A stretch of DNA of 64,000 nt, from assembly GCA_019359395.1 (NCBI GenBank), contig JAHHHK010000019.1:1-64000 (forward strand). The letters run 5' to 3'. Below the pieces are notes generated by a model. The model had not been told where the DNA came from. It ran no database searches and saw only the letters and a list, made by a program, of their open reading frames with translations. Origin of the DNA: Komarekiella atlantica HA4396-MV6. GTDB lineage: Bacteria > Cyanobacteriota > Cyanobacteriia > Cyanobacteriales > Nostocaceae. The position numbers and the translations under genes are program-made. Each line of letters starts with the position of its first letter. Within the stretch, counting starts at the first letter, position 1. This document shows, piece by piece, positions 43,486 through 53,261 of this stretch.

Positions 43486-43870
43486 GTTTTTGCTTCTACT
43501 AAATTTAGGTAATAAGTTTATTAAACACCTTTAAATCAAAGAATTACAGAGCAGACACTTTTTTTTTACATTAATTGAGGTGTTATGAGTCATCAAAATC
43601 TCTGTGTAATTATCAGTCAATAGCAGTAAAATTTTGTATAAAAACTAGCATACTTTCTATCTTTTGAAACTAGGCAAATTTCACAAATCGTTTATTTTTA
43701 TTGCATTAGCCTCAATATAAAACTTTGTATGTTTTTATCAGTAGCACAGTTACTTAATTAACAAAAGAAATTAAAAATTCTTATATAAATTGACACATAA
43801 AAGGTAAATGATGATCAAATTAGCTAGAGTATATTACAGACAATTGACAACTGCCATAAAGCATAGCTTT

Positions 43871-43912
43871 AACAGTAAACAGTAAACAGTAAACAGTAAA
43901 CAGTAAACAGTC
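43871..43912. repeat. Heptanucleotide tandem repeat AAACAGT, about 5-6 units
   Basis: aacagtaaacagtaaacagtaaacagtaaacagtaaacagt. Confidence 0.8.
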
Positions 43913-44243
43913 AAGATAATTGGGTTTGAGTGGAAGCACTAAAGAGGCGAGTTCTGAGAACTGAAAACTAAGTAGGAAGGCTAAATTAAAGCTCACTTAG
44001 ATTGCCGGGTTTCGACACTTCGACAGGCTCAGTGCATCGCTGCGCTCAACCCTGGTCTTCTCAGGGATCGAGCATTGAGCGAACTTGTACTGAGTTTCGA
44101 CTACGCGGCAGTCGAAGTAGTCGAAATGCCTCTTACAAATAATTGCAACTTCCTACTTAATAACCCAAAGCCGATTAATGGCAAACGCTATCTGGCAGAT
44201 TTAAATCCCCAACTGTTTACTGTTTACCGTTCACTGTTCACTG

Positions 44244-44606
44244 TTAAAATCGCTGCCAATCATAGATTAATCTTCCATGACGATCGCGCACAAGTTCCCA
44301 TTGTCCACGACGGTAGTATTGTCTAGAATAACGTCCAGAACGATAGCGTCTTCGATAATAATGTCGTTGATGCCGCCGTCTTCCGTAGTAATGTCGTCGA
44401 GTTCCGCGTCTATAATAATGTCGTCGAGTCCGTCGCTGAGTTAGTAAAAGCTCTCCACTTGTACCCTCAACTAAATTTGTTTCTGACTCATTATGCTCAC
44501 TAGGAACATTATTCAGACTACTATCTTTGGCTTGAGCCAAAGTGGGCGGATAGACAAAGGCTAATAGTAGCAACACGATTGAGGATAACTTTTTGAAACC
44601 TTTCAC
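44244..44606 (-). CDS. Secreted Arg/Tyr/His-rich protein (paralog 2)
   Basis: MKGFKKLSSIVLLLLAFVYPPTLAQAKDSS; RRHYYRRGTRRHYYGRRRHQRHYYRRRYR. Confidence 0.7.
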   Translation of the reverse strand: MKGFKKLSSIVLLLLAFVYPPTLAQAKDSSLNNVPSEHNESETNLVEGTSGELLLTQRRTRRHYYRRGTRRHYYGRRRHQRHYYRRRYRSGRYSRQYYRRGQWELVRDRHGRLIYDWQRF

Positions 44607-44704
44607 GTTTTTGCTTTTCCTAGACTATTGGTAATAAGTTTATTAATTACTTGAAATTAATGATTATGTAGTTCAAAATTCACAAACGTAAGTGATGTAA
44701 AAGT

Positions 44705-45922
44705 ATGAAAGTACTCATATTGAATGCCGGATCAAGCAGTCAAAAAAGCTGTCTGTATGAAATCACAGATGAAGCTCTCCCCAACCAAGCACTCCAGCCT
44801 CTTTGGCAAGGAAAAGTTAATTGGACTCAAGACCGGGGTGTAGCAGAAATTGAAGTGAAAACAGCTACGGGTGAAACGCTGCAAGAATCAATCTATGGCG
44901 ATTCTCGACAGGCACACGTTGCCTATATGCTCTATACGCTCAGTCGCGGCGCTACCAAAGTGATTGGTCAGTTGTCGGAAATCGATGTAGTTGGACATCG
45001 TGTGGTGCATGGTGGACAAGATTACCGAAATAGTGTGGTAATTACTGAGGATGTTAAAAAGGCGATCGCTCGTCTTTCTAATCTAGCTCCAGCACATAAT
45101 CCAGCCGCTTTAGAAGGCATAGAGGCAATTGAGAAAAGCTTAGGAGATGTCACCCAAGTGGCAGTATTTGATACCGGATTTCATTCCACTTTACCAGAGG
45201 CAGCAGCAATTTATCCCGGCCCTTATGAGTGGATAGAGCAAGGTATCCGTCGCTACGGGTTTCATGGTATTAGCCACCAATACTGTTCTCAACGTGCTGC
45301 CCATATCCTCGGTCGAGATTTAGCATCTCTGCGGATAATTACCTGCCACTTGGGCAACGGCTGCTCTTTGGCAGCGATTAAAAACGGCCGCAGTATTGAT
45401 ACTACTATGGGCTTCACACCCCTAGATGGATTGATGATGGGTAGTCGTTCTGGTTCTCTTGATCCGGGGATTTTAATTTACCTATTGCGGCAATCTAATT
45501 ACTCAGCCGAAAGACTAGACTATGTGCTAAATAAAGCTTCAGGGCTACGAGGAATTTCGGGAGTATCCAGTGATTTACCCCAAGTGATTGAAGCGATCGC
45601 TCAAGGTAACTACCGCGCCCAACTCGCTTGGGATATCTATGTACATCGGTTGCGAGCTGGGATCGGTGCAATGCTTGCCAGCCTGGGGGGATTAGATGCC
45701 TTGGTGTTCACTGCTGGTGTAGGTGAACACTCTGCGGGAATTCGCCAAGCCGCCTGTGAAGCCTTTGGATTTTTGGGACTGAAACTTGACCCGGAGAAAA
45801 ATCAGCAACAGCCTGTTGATGAGGACATTGCTAGCTCTGATTCAGCAGTAAGGGTGTTAGTGATTCATACTCAAGAAGATTGGGCGATCGCTCAACAATG
45901 CTGGCAACTTTTGAAAAAGTAA
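44705..45922 (+). CDS. ackA: Acetate kinase
   Basis: MKVLILNAGSSSQKSCLYE, VGHRVVHGG, VAVFDTGFHSTLP. Confidence 0.95.
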   Translation: MKVLILNAGSSSQKSCLYEITDEALPNQALQPLWQGKVNWTQDRGVAEIEVKTATGETLQESIYGDSRQAHVAYMLYTLSRGATKVIGQLSEIDVVGHRVVHGGQDYRNSVVITEDVKKAIARLSNLAPAHNPAALEGIEAIEKSLGDVTQVAVFDTGFHSTLPEAAAIYPGPYEWIEQGIRRYGFHGISHQYCSQRAAHILGRDLASLRIITCHLGNGCSLAAIKNGRSIDTTMGFTPLDGLMMGSRSGSLDPGILIYLLRQSNYSAERLDYVLNKASGLRGISGVSSDLPQVIEAIAQGNYRAQLAWDIYVHRLRAGIGAMLASLGGLDALVFTAGVGEHSAGIRQAACEAFGFLGLKLDPEKNQQQPVDEDIASSDSAVRVLVIHTQEDWAIAQQCWQLLKK

Positions 45923-45976
45923 AAATAGGATTCCACACCAGCTTACAACTATTAGCTGTCATAATCGATAACCTCT

Positions 45977-46006
45977 GTAGAGACGTTGTAATGCAACGTC
46001 TCTATA
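45977..46006. repeat. Dispersed palindrome GTAGAGACGTTGTAATGCAACGTCTCTAC
   Basis: Copies at 15201, 33784, 59386, 62782. Confidence 0.8.
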
Positions 46007-46949
46007 CTTCCGAAGACAGGAACCAACGTATAATACGTTTACCAACTTGTGACAGTATAAAACTGAAAGCACGTTTCAATAATGGCCCAATAAGTGACAA
46101 AAAAAGCAACAATAAAAAATCAATATAATTAAGAAAAATACTAGGGGTGAGACAAGTCATTCCCCATACAATCCAATTTAAATATTCAGAGTTAATAGAA
46201 GTTCGTTTCTGAAGTTGATTAACAAGTAAGTAGCGGATAGTAGCAAATACTAAAAATATTCCTAGCCAGGCGAATATTGATAAAAGAACTCCAACTGACT
46301 TTACTAAATATAATTTCCAAGCTAAAAAGCCAGCAGGAAACAGCGAAGCTAGCTCCCAAGCTAGCAGGTTTAAGTTAGTTCTCAGGTAACTTAGTAGTTG
46401 TTCAGTTAGCCAATGATGTGCAGAAACAACTATCGAGCAGTTTGAATTTTGGAGAAAATCCTTCCGAATTTTGTGAAATATGTCACCATTAAGAATAATC
46501 GTGCTTTGCAAAACAATGTCTTGGTCTTTATAATCGACTGAAGCTGATGTATCCTGTCTATAGTAAGAGTTAAAGGTGAGTCCACACTGTAAGCTTGTTT
46601 TATCTTGTAATGATTTTCTCAGAAATAATCTTAGAAGATTGACTATAAAAATAACATCAAAAGTTCTGATCTGTTTTATGACAACTTCTGGTTCCCTACT
46701 TTGCATATCAAGATGATTACTGAAGCTAGCGCAGTACCAAAGAGGAACTAGCAAGCTTGGCGGAATATATAGAGAAGAACCCGTTTTTTGTGCTAGCTGA
46801 ATCTGTTCTATAACTGTCTCGTTTAAGTAAAAACTATACTGTGATTGTTCAATTTTTAGCTCAAAAGCAGCACCTTGAGCGATTTCCAAAAAAGAAGAAA
46901 CTATCACATCAGCTTGATTATCTAAATGTGTGCCGTTGGCGTATATCAT
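46002..46949 (-). CDS. Hypothetical membrane protein
   Basis: 315-aa ORF, hydrophobic C-terminal segments; 4-nt overlap with the next gene. Confidence 0.65.
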   Translation of the reverse strand: MIYANGTHLDNQADVIVSSFLEIAQGAAFELKIEQSQYSFYLNETVIEQIQLAQKTGSSLYIPPSLLVPLWYCASFSNHLDMQSREPEVVIKQIRTFDVIFIVNLLRLFLRKSLQDKTSLQCGLTFNSYYRQDTSASVDYKDQDIVLQSTIILNGDIFHKIRKDFLQNSNCSIVVSAHHWLTEQLLSYLRTNLNLLAWELASLFPAGFLAWKLYLVKSVGVLLSIFAWLGIFLVFATIRYLLVNQLQKRTSINSEYLNWIVWGMTCLTPSIFLNYIDFLLLLFLSLIGPLLKRAFSFILSQVGKRIIRWFLSSEV

Positions 46950-47791
46950 CGAGCTATATTGGCGATACCCTTTACCAAATTAATCAGAAAATCTAATGTT
47001 CCGCGCCACTGTTTCTCTCCAGCAATTACTCCTTCTTTATGTATGTGAATAATTAAATCTTTTGTTTCTTCATCTTCCTCAAATAGTTGCTTGTGGTAGC
47101 GGCTGATAATATCCCCATCTAACTGCATGACTGTTTGAGCATAAATAATATCAATTTTGGTACTTTCAACATCACCACTATCAAGTGCAGCTTTCAGTTC
47201 AGCAATTTTCCGAAGGCTGCGGAGAAATTCGTCATGATTAAAAAGTTTGCGAATTTCTGCACAATTTTTGACCCAATTTTCTTGATGATTTTTCTCCAAT
47301 TCATTTGAAAATTGATTATTCTGATCTTTTTTATCCATAACAGGAGATGGAGCCGGAAGTATAGGCTCAGCTAGCTCCACATACTTCTCATCAGTTTCAA
47401 CTATCTTCCCTTGATTCGCCTTCAAATATTCAAGACGCTCTTGATATCTTCTTATTCTGTCATCCTGTGGATTATAAAACTCTGAATCCTGGTCGAGATA
47501 GCTATCGAGGAGAATGTAAAAATATTCTCTTTCAAGTTGTTCAAAGAGACTTTTATAACGCCCATGTAAATTGTCTGGAATATGTTTTATATCAAAATAA
47601 TCTTTATCATTTATGGAGTAAATTTCTTGATATGTCTTCCAAGCATTAAACTTTGCTCCAGTAATCTGATTCACAACCATTGTATTCACTTCTAAAGCTG
47701 TGATGTCATCGAGTAGTGTCCGTACGGACTTTACTAGGTTGTCTAACAATTCTTGGGCTTGAACCTGAGCTTTATTAACCTTATTAACCAT
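46946..47791 (-). CDS. Hypothetical protein
   Basis: 281-aa ORF, charged/helical. Confidence 0.65.
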   Translation of the reverse strand: MVNKVNKAQVQAQELLDNLVKSVRTLLDDITALEVNTMVVNQITGAKFNAWKTYQEIYSINDKDYFDIKHIPDNLHGRYKSLFEQLEREYFYILLDSYLDQDSEFYNPQDDRIRRYQERLEYLKANQGKIVETDEKYVELAEPILPAPSPVMDKKDQNNQFSNELEKNHQENWVKNCAEIRKLFNHDEFLRSLRKIAELKAALDSGDVESTKIDIIYAQTVMQLDGDIISRYHKQLFEEDEETKDLIIHIHKEGVIAGEKQWRGTLDFLINLVKGIANIAR

Positions 47792-47923
47792 AGGACACGC
47801 TCTTAACTTCTGACTAATCTGGTTGTAGGATTGTGGTTGATTAGAGACATGAACAAAATTACCTATAGCTAAATTGTTGTTGCTGTAGGCGGTTTAGTTT
47901 GAATCTAATTAACTAAAGAAGGC

Positions 47924-48424
47924 TTAGGGTTTATTAAGTGTGGATTGTTGTGAACTTTTACGAGATTTAAGAACTTCTAGAAGAATTCCATACAATTTCT
48001 GCACACTTTCTATATTTTTTTGAATGATCTCGCGACCTTCTTTAACTTGACTTAAATGAAATTCACGAAGTTCTGTGTAGGGGCCAGCACCAATAAATTG
48101 ACTACCAACTTCATTGTTTATAGTGCCATCAACTAGATTAATAACCGTATACATACGATTACCTGGTTTGGCTATTTCCTGGTCAGTTTGTAGTTCGTTA
48201 TCTAACTGATTAGATGATTCTGGAACCCAAGTAGTAATGTCTAACTCAATAACATCAACTATGGCTATCTTGATAGCGTCAATAACGTCTTCAAGATTAA
48301 ATCCTTTTTGATCATTGATTTTTTCTTTAAATTTCAAACTTGCTTTGCTAGCTTGACCATTATATTCTTTGTTTTCGCTAGCTTGACCATTACTTTCCGT
48401 GTTTTCCCTAACAGTATTTACCAT
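47924..48424 (-). CDS. Hypothetical protein with N-terminal duplicated NGQAS motif
   Basis: 166-aa ORF: MVNTVRENTESNGQASENKEYNGQASKAS.. Confidence 0.6.
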   Translation of the reverse strand: MVNTVRENTESNGQASENKEYNGQASKASLKFKEKINDQKGFNLEDVIDAIKIAIVDVIELDITTWVPESSNQLDNELQTDQEIAKPGNRMYTVINLVDGTINNEVGSQFIGAGPYTELREFHLSQVKEGREIIQKNIESVQKLYGILLEVLKSRKSSQQSTLNKP

Positions 48425-48606
48425 GAGGTTTTGAAGATGATAGGTTTAAATAAGAACAAAATCTTATTTTAAGCGATGTTGAAAGTTATACTAGCTTTAC
48501 TTAATAAAAGTAAGTAAAGTTTAAACAACTTAATGACTAGCTACAAATTGATTGCATTAAAGCATTAAAATAGCCACGCTACTGAATTTTTCTAATCGTT
48601 AAATAA

Positions 48607-49473
48607 ATGACTAATCTTAACCTCATCTCTGAATATAAAAGCTTCGGTGGCAAAGTTGGCTTTTACAGTCATCTCTCCTCAACTTGTAACTGTGAAATGC
48701 GCTTTGCTGTCTATCAACCACCGCAAGTAATTCAACAGTCAGTACCAGTTCTATATTTTCTTTCTGGTTTAACTTGCACTGAAGAGAATTTTATGGCGAA
48801 GGCGGGGGCGCAACGCTTTGCGGCTGAGTACGGCTTAATGCTGGTTGCGCCAGATACTAGTCCTCGTGACACAGGTATTCTTGGTGAGGAGGATGATTGG
48901 GACTTTGGTACAGGTGCAGGCTTTTATGTTGATGCTACAGAAGAACCGTGGCGATCGCACTACCAAATGTATAGTTATGTTGTCCACGAATTACCTGCTT
49001 TAATTGTGGCAAATTTCCCTGTGCAACCGGACAAACAAAGTATTTTCGGTCATTCGATGGGGGGACATGGGGCTTTAGTTTGTGCCATGAGAAACCCCAA
49101 GCTATACAAATCAGTATCAGCTTTTTCTCCGATTACTGCACCCATGCGTTGTCCTTGGGGACAAAAAGCATTCAGTGGTTATCTTGGCAGTAATCAAGAA
49201 AGTTGGCGTGCTTATGATGCTAGCGAATTGGTTAGGCAACTAGGTTATCACAGTCTAATTCTCATTGATCAAGGAACTGCTGATAAATTTTTAGCTGAGC
49301 AATTAATGCCAGAGGTATTTGAACAAGCTTGTGCAGATGTTAATCAACCGCTTAACCTGCGTTACCAAGAAGGCTACGACCACAGTTATTATTTCATCGC
49401 TAGTTTTATTGAAGATCATATCCGCCATCATGCGATCGCTTTAGGAGTTACCGAAACGATTCTAAGCAATTAG
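48607..49473 (+). CDS. fghA: S-formylglutathione hydrolase
   Basis: [35 protein letters not shown]. Confidence 0.93.
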   Translation: MTNLNLISEYKSFGGKVGFYSHLSSTCNCEMRFAVYQPPQVIQQSVPVLYFLSGLTCTEENFMAKAGAQRFAAEYGLMLVAPDTSPRDTGILGEEDDWDFGTGAGFYVDATEEPWRSHYQMYSYVVHELPALIVANFPVQPDKQSIFGHSMGGHGALVCAMRNPKLYKSVSAFSPITAPMRCPWGQKAFSGYLGSNQESWRAYDASELVRQLGYHSLILIDQGTADKFLAEQLMPEVFEQACADVNQPLNLRYQEGYDHSYYFIASFIEDHIRHHAIALGVTETILSN

Positions 49474-49979
49474 TACCTTTGCGCCTTTGCATAAGCTTTT
49501 TAACGAACCGCAGAGGCGCAGCGAAAAGTTCTGTTCGCGTAGCGTCTCCGTCAGGAGAAGGAGGGTTTCCCTCTCTTACGAGACGCTAACGCGAACCGTA
49601 GGAAACTTTTCAAGACAGAGAACGCAGAGGAAGAGAGAAGAGGGTAATCTTTTACGAAGTGAGAACTAACCTCTAGCAAAACCTATGCATAATTTTGTCT
49701 ACTTGATGCTAACTATCAAATAAATATTAACAACAAAATAAATAATTTAAATTAATGTCAACGAATTTGATATAAAAAAATCTCAAACTTGTCTAGAAAG
49801 CAGGGATAATTAGAAGACCAAAACGATAAGAGCCATTATCTTGAATAAGGTTTGATGTCGATAAACTGCTCGACTTCAGGGGAGAGTTCATATATGCAAA
49901 CTCCGGCGTTGTAAACCTGAAGAAAAGTTGATTGGGAGCAGGATAGAGAAAGAGTTAAGAGAGAGGACGTAGATTTCGT

Positions 49980-52193
49980 ATGGCTAATACCAGTGCAATC
50001 ACCCCAGCACGAAGCTTGAGTGAAAAGTTACCTTTGCCGCTCAAGCGCTTAGCAGATTTGGCTTATAACTATTGGTGGAGTTGGAGTGGCGATCGCATCT
50101 CGCTATTTCAAACGATTGATCCCCAAGAATGGGAACGCTGTGGACACAACCCAGTAGCAATCTTAGAGTCTGCAAGCTATGAGCGTCTCACTCAATTAGC
50201 GGAAGATCCATATTACCTAAAGCAGATTTCTGCATTAGCGCGGGAGTTTGATCAATACATCGCCCAGAAAGATACTTGGGTAAGTCGGGTTGCACCGCAA
50301 GTTTCTGCATCCCGCCCCATTGCTTACTTTTGCGCTGAATTTGGCATTCATGAATCCCTACCGGTCTACTCTGGTGGCTTGGGTATTTTGGCTGGGGATC
50401 ACCTTAAATCGTCTTCAGATTTGGGTGTGCCGATGGTTGGTGTCGGCTTGTTGTATCGTCAAGGTTACTTTCGCCAGCGTTTGAACCGCCAAGGCTGGCA
50501 AGAAGATTACTACATTGACAATCCCTTCCAGCACATGCCTCTGGAGTTAATTAAAAATGAGCAAGGGGAGCCGCTGATTATCCAGATACAAGTTCGCCAG
50601 CGGTTGGTGAAAGTGCAAATCTGGCGCGTGCAAGTTGGGCGAGTCAGTTTATATTTATTAGATAGCGATCGCCACGACAATGATCCCATCGACCGCTGGC
50701 TAACTGGACACCTATACGGCGGTAACTTAGAAACCCGCATCGCCCAAGAAGTAGTTTTGGGAATTGGTGGTGTGCGTGCTTTGGATGCCTTGGGAATTCA
50801 ACCTTCTGTCTATCACCTCAACGAAGGACACGCCGCCTTCTGCACTTTAGAAATTGCCCGTTTAGAAATTGAGCGGACTGGTAAATCTTTCTACGACATT
50901 GAAGCCAAGGTGCGGAACAGTTGTGTATTCACTACCCATACCCCTGTTCCCGCCGGTCACGATGTCTTCTCGCCCGATTTAATTGACTCCTTCTTTGCTA
51001 GTTACTGGCCACAATTGCGACTTTCCCGCGAGCAATTTTTGGCATTGGGTGCAAGACGACTAGGCGATCCTTGGGAACCCTTTGGAATGACTGTTTTGGC
51101 ATTGCGGATGTCTCGTGCTTGTAACGGCGTGAGTGAATTGCACGGTCAAGTTTCCCGTAAAATGTGGACAATTCTCTATCCGCAGCGATCGGAAGATAAA
51201 GTACCCATTGGTTACATTACCAATGGCGTTCATGCACCCACTTGGACTGCACCCCTGCTCGGTGACTTATACAATCAGTATTTGGGAGAAGACTGGAAAA
51301 CTCGCGCCGTTGATCCCCAGATGTGGGCGAAAATTGATGAGATTCCCAATGAGGAACTGTGGTCGCGCCATCTTATCCTCAAAGAGCGACTCATTGCCTA
51401 CACCCGCTATAAAATCAAGAAATCGCGGGAGTTGCGTGGCGAAAGTTACGAACTAATTAAAGCGACTGAAACCCTACTAAATCCCAATATATTGACTATT
51501 GGATTTGCTCGACGCTTTAGCCCTTACAAACGTGGGGATCTGATTTTGCGCGATGCACAACGGGCGCTGAAGATTTTTGGTAATGCCCAACGTCCTGTAC
51601 AAATTATCTTTGCAGGTAAAGCCCACCCAGCCGATGAAGAAGGGAAGCGGATTATCCAGCGCTTGATGGAGTGGTGTCACAATTCCGGGATTCTTAACCG
51701 CGTCGCTTTTATTGAAGACTACGACATTTACACTGGTCAAAAACTGGTGCAAGGTGTGGATGTTTGGCTAAATAATCCCCGGCGTCCCTTAGAGGCGTCT
51801 GGTACAAGTGGTCAAAAAGTCTGCTTTAACGGGGGCATTAATTGCAGCGTCTTAGATGGCTGGTGGTGCGAAGGCTACCAAGCAGGACAAGATGGTAAAG
51901 GAATTAACGGCTGGGCTATTGGCGAAGATGCAAACACCAGTGATCAACAATTGCAGGATCGGATTGATTCGCGATCGCTATATCAGCTATTGGAAGAAGA
52001 GATTGTTCCCCTATACTATGACCAAGATGCTCAAGGTATTCCTCACCGCTGGGTGCAAATGATGAAGGCGTCGATTAAAACAAATGCGCCGCTGTTTAAC
52101 ACAGACAGGATGATTGCTGACTATGTTTCACAGGTGTATGTCCCAGAGATTTCTAAGAGTGTAGAACCGATTTTGGCTAAAGTTCTGTTGTAG
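49980..52193 (+). CDS. glgP: Alpha-glucan (glycogen) phosphorylase, GT35
   Basis: YFCAEFGIHESLPVYSGGLGILAGDHLKSSSDLGVP; NPRRPLEASGTSGQKVCFNGGINCSVLDGWW. Confidence 0.93.
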   Translation: MANTSAITPARSLSEKLPLPLKRLADLAYNYWWSWSGDRISLFQTIDPQEWERCGHNPVAILESASYERLTQLAEDPYYLKQISALAREFDQYIAQKDTWVSRVAPQVSASRPIAYFCAEFGIHESLPVYSGGLGILAGDHLKSSSDLGVPMVGVGLLYRQGYFRQRLNRQGWQEDYYIDNPFQHMPLELIKNEQGEPLIIQIQVRQRLVKVQIWRVQVGRVSLYLLDSDRHDNDPIDRWLTGHLYGGNLETRIAQEVVLGIGGVRALDALGIQPSVYHLNEGHAAFCTLEIARLEIERTGKSFYDIEAKVRNSCVFTTHTPVPAGHDVFSPDLIDSFFASYWPQLRLSREQFLALGARRLGDPWEPFGMTVLALRMSRACNGVSELHGQVSRKMWTILYPQRSEDKVPIGYITNGVHAPTWTAPLLGDLYNQYLGEDWKTRAVDPQMWAKIDEIPNEELWSRHLILKERLIAYTRYKIKKSRELRGESYELIKATETLLNPNILTIGFARRFSPYKRGDLILRDAQRALKIFGNAQRPVQIIFAGKAHPADEEGKRIIQRLMEWCHNSGILNRVAFIEDYDIYTGQKLVQGVDVWLNNPRRPLEASGTSGQKVCFNGGINCSVLDGWWCEGYQAGQDGKGINGWAIGEDANTSDQQLQDRIDSRSLYQLLEEEIVPLYYDQDAQGIPHRWVQMMKASIKTNAPLFNTDRMIADYVSQVYVPEISKSVEPILAKVLL

Positions 52194-52310
52194 AGCACGT
52201 TACTCTTTAATTTGCATAATTTGCTTTATGCCTCTCAAGAGCAAAGCTGGAGACTCCGGCTTTGCTCTTAAAAATATTTACAAGAGGTATAGTATGTTAG
52301 CGATCGCCTC

Positions 52311-52464
52311 AGAGGATGTCTGAGAAGTCAAAATTGTCATGCTGAATGAAGCGATAGCGTAATGAAGCATCTCAGAAATTAACGGATAATAGAGATTCTT
52401 CCTTCCGCTCTGCTCCAGTCAGAATGACAAAATATACCATTACCTAGCTTTTCAGACATCCTCT
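52311..52464. repeat. MITE-like element (copy 2, uninterrupted) with TIR AGAGGATGTCTGARAAG
   Basis: Inverted copy of 127-323 without the 42-bp insert. Confidence 0.8.
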
Positions 52465-52465
52465 C

Positions 52466-52570
52466 ATACCATTTAACTTTAAAAATGATACAAATACGTT
52501 GGTAGGGGCACGGCAATGCCGTGCCCCTACGAGAAAACTATATGTATCAAGATTTTCGTGAATTGATATT
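52466..52570. repeat. Second MITE-like element, termini ATACCATTT/AATTGATAT, central palindrome GGGGCACGGCAATGCCGTGCCCC (empty site)
   Basis: Homologous to flanks of 57695-58014. Confidence 0.8.
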
Positions 52571-52640
52571 AGATTCTGCGTTGTTTGAGCCTCTATTTTC
52601 AAAGCAGGTCTATTAAAGCTCAAAACTCCAGTTTTCACCT

Positions 52641-52880
52641 TCAGAACTCGGAACTTCGTGCTCAGAACTCGGAACTTCGTGTTCAAAGCTCGGAACTTCG
52701 TGCTCAGAACTCGGAACTTCGTGCTCAGAACTCGGAACTTCGTGCTCGGAACTCAAAACTTCGTGCTCGGAACTCGGAACTTCGTGCTCAGAACTCGGAA
52801 CTTCGTGCTCAGAACTCGGAACTTCGTGCTCGGAACTCAAAACTTCGTGCTCGGAACTCGGAACTTCGTGCTCAGAACTC
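52641..52880. repeat. 21-bp tandem repeat (CTCAGAACTCGGAACTTCGTG), about 11 units
   Basis: Direct reading; open in several frames on both strands. Confidence 0.9.
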
Positions 52881-53261
52881 CAAATCTGATGAGAGCCAAG
52901 GGTGATGTAAAAAACCAAAAAACTACATTTCAGATGTAAACAACAAAAAAACTGTATTTTACTAGCATATAAATATAGTTTTTATTTAATTAAATTTATT
53001 TTTAACTTGTATTAAAGAAATATTGTTTTTCTATTTACTAAATAACTATCTTAACCTCCCTTTGCAAGCTTTTTTTATCTATCGTCAAGCTTTAGTTTCT
53101 AGGATGATCTGAATCGTTTTAGTATAAATCTGCTTTGTTTAGCGAAAACTTTTAAAAAATTAATCTTTCATTTAATAATCCTAAGTTAAATCAAGCATTA
53201 CCCAAACTTAATCGAAATCAAATAATTTCTTTTAAGCATTTTATGTAACCAAAATCTCCTC

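Noticed and set aside
43970-44115. Possible coding ORF 44075-44326
   Set aside because: Overlaps dispersed repeat (TTCGACAGGCTCAGTG..) and heptamer repeats; antisense to the Arg/Tyr-rich gene end.
52641-52880. CRISPR array
   Set aside because: Repeat units are contiguous with no unique spacers and no cas genes are nearby.
52585-52939. ORFs on both strands in the 21-bp array
   Set aside because: Same reason; period divisible by three keeps several frames open.
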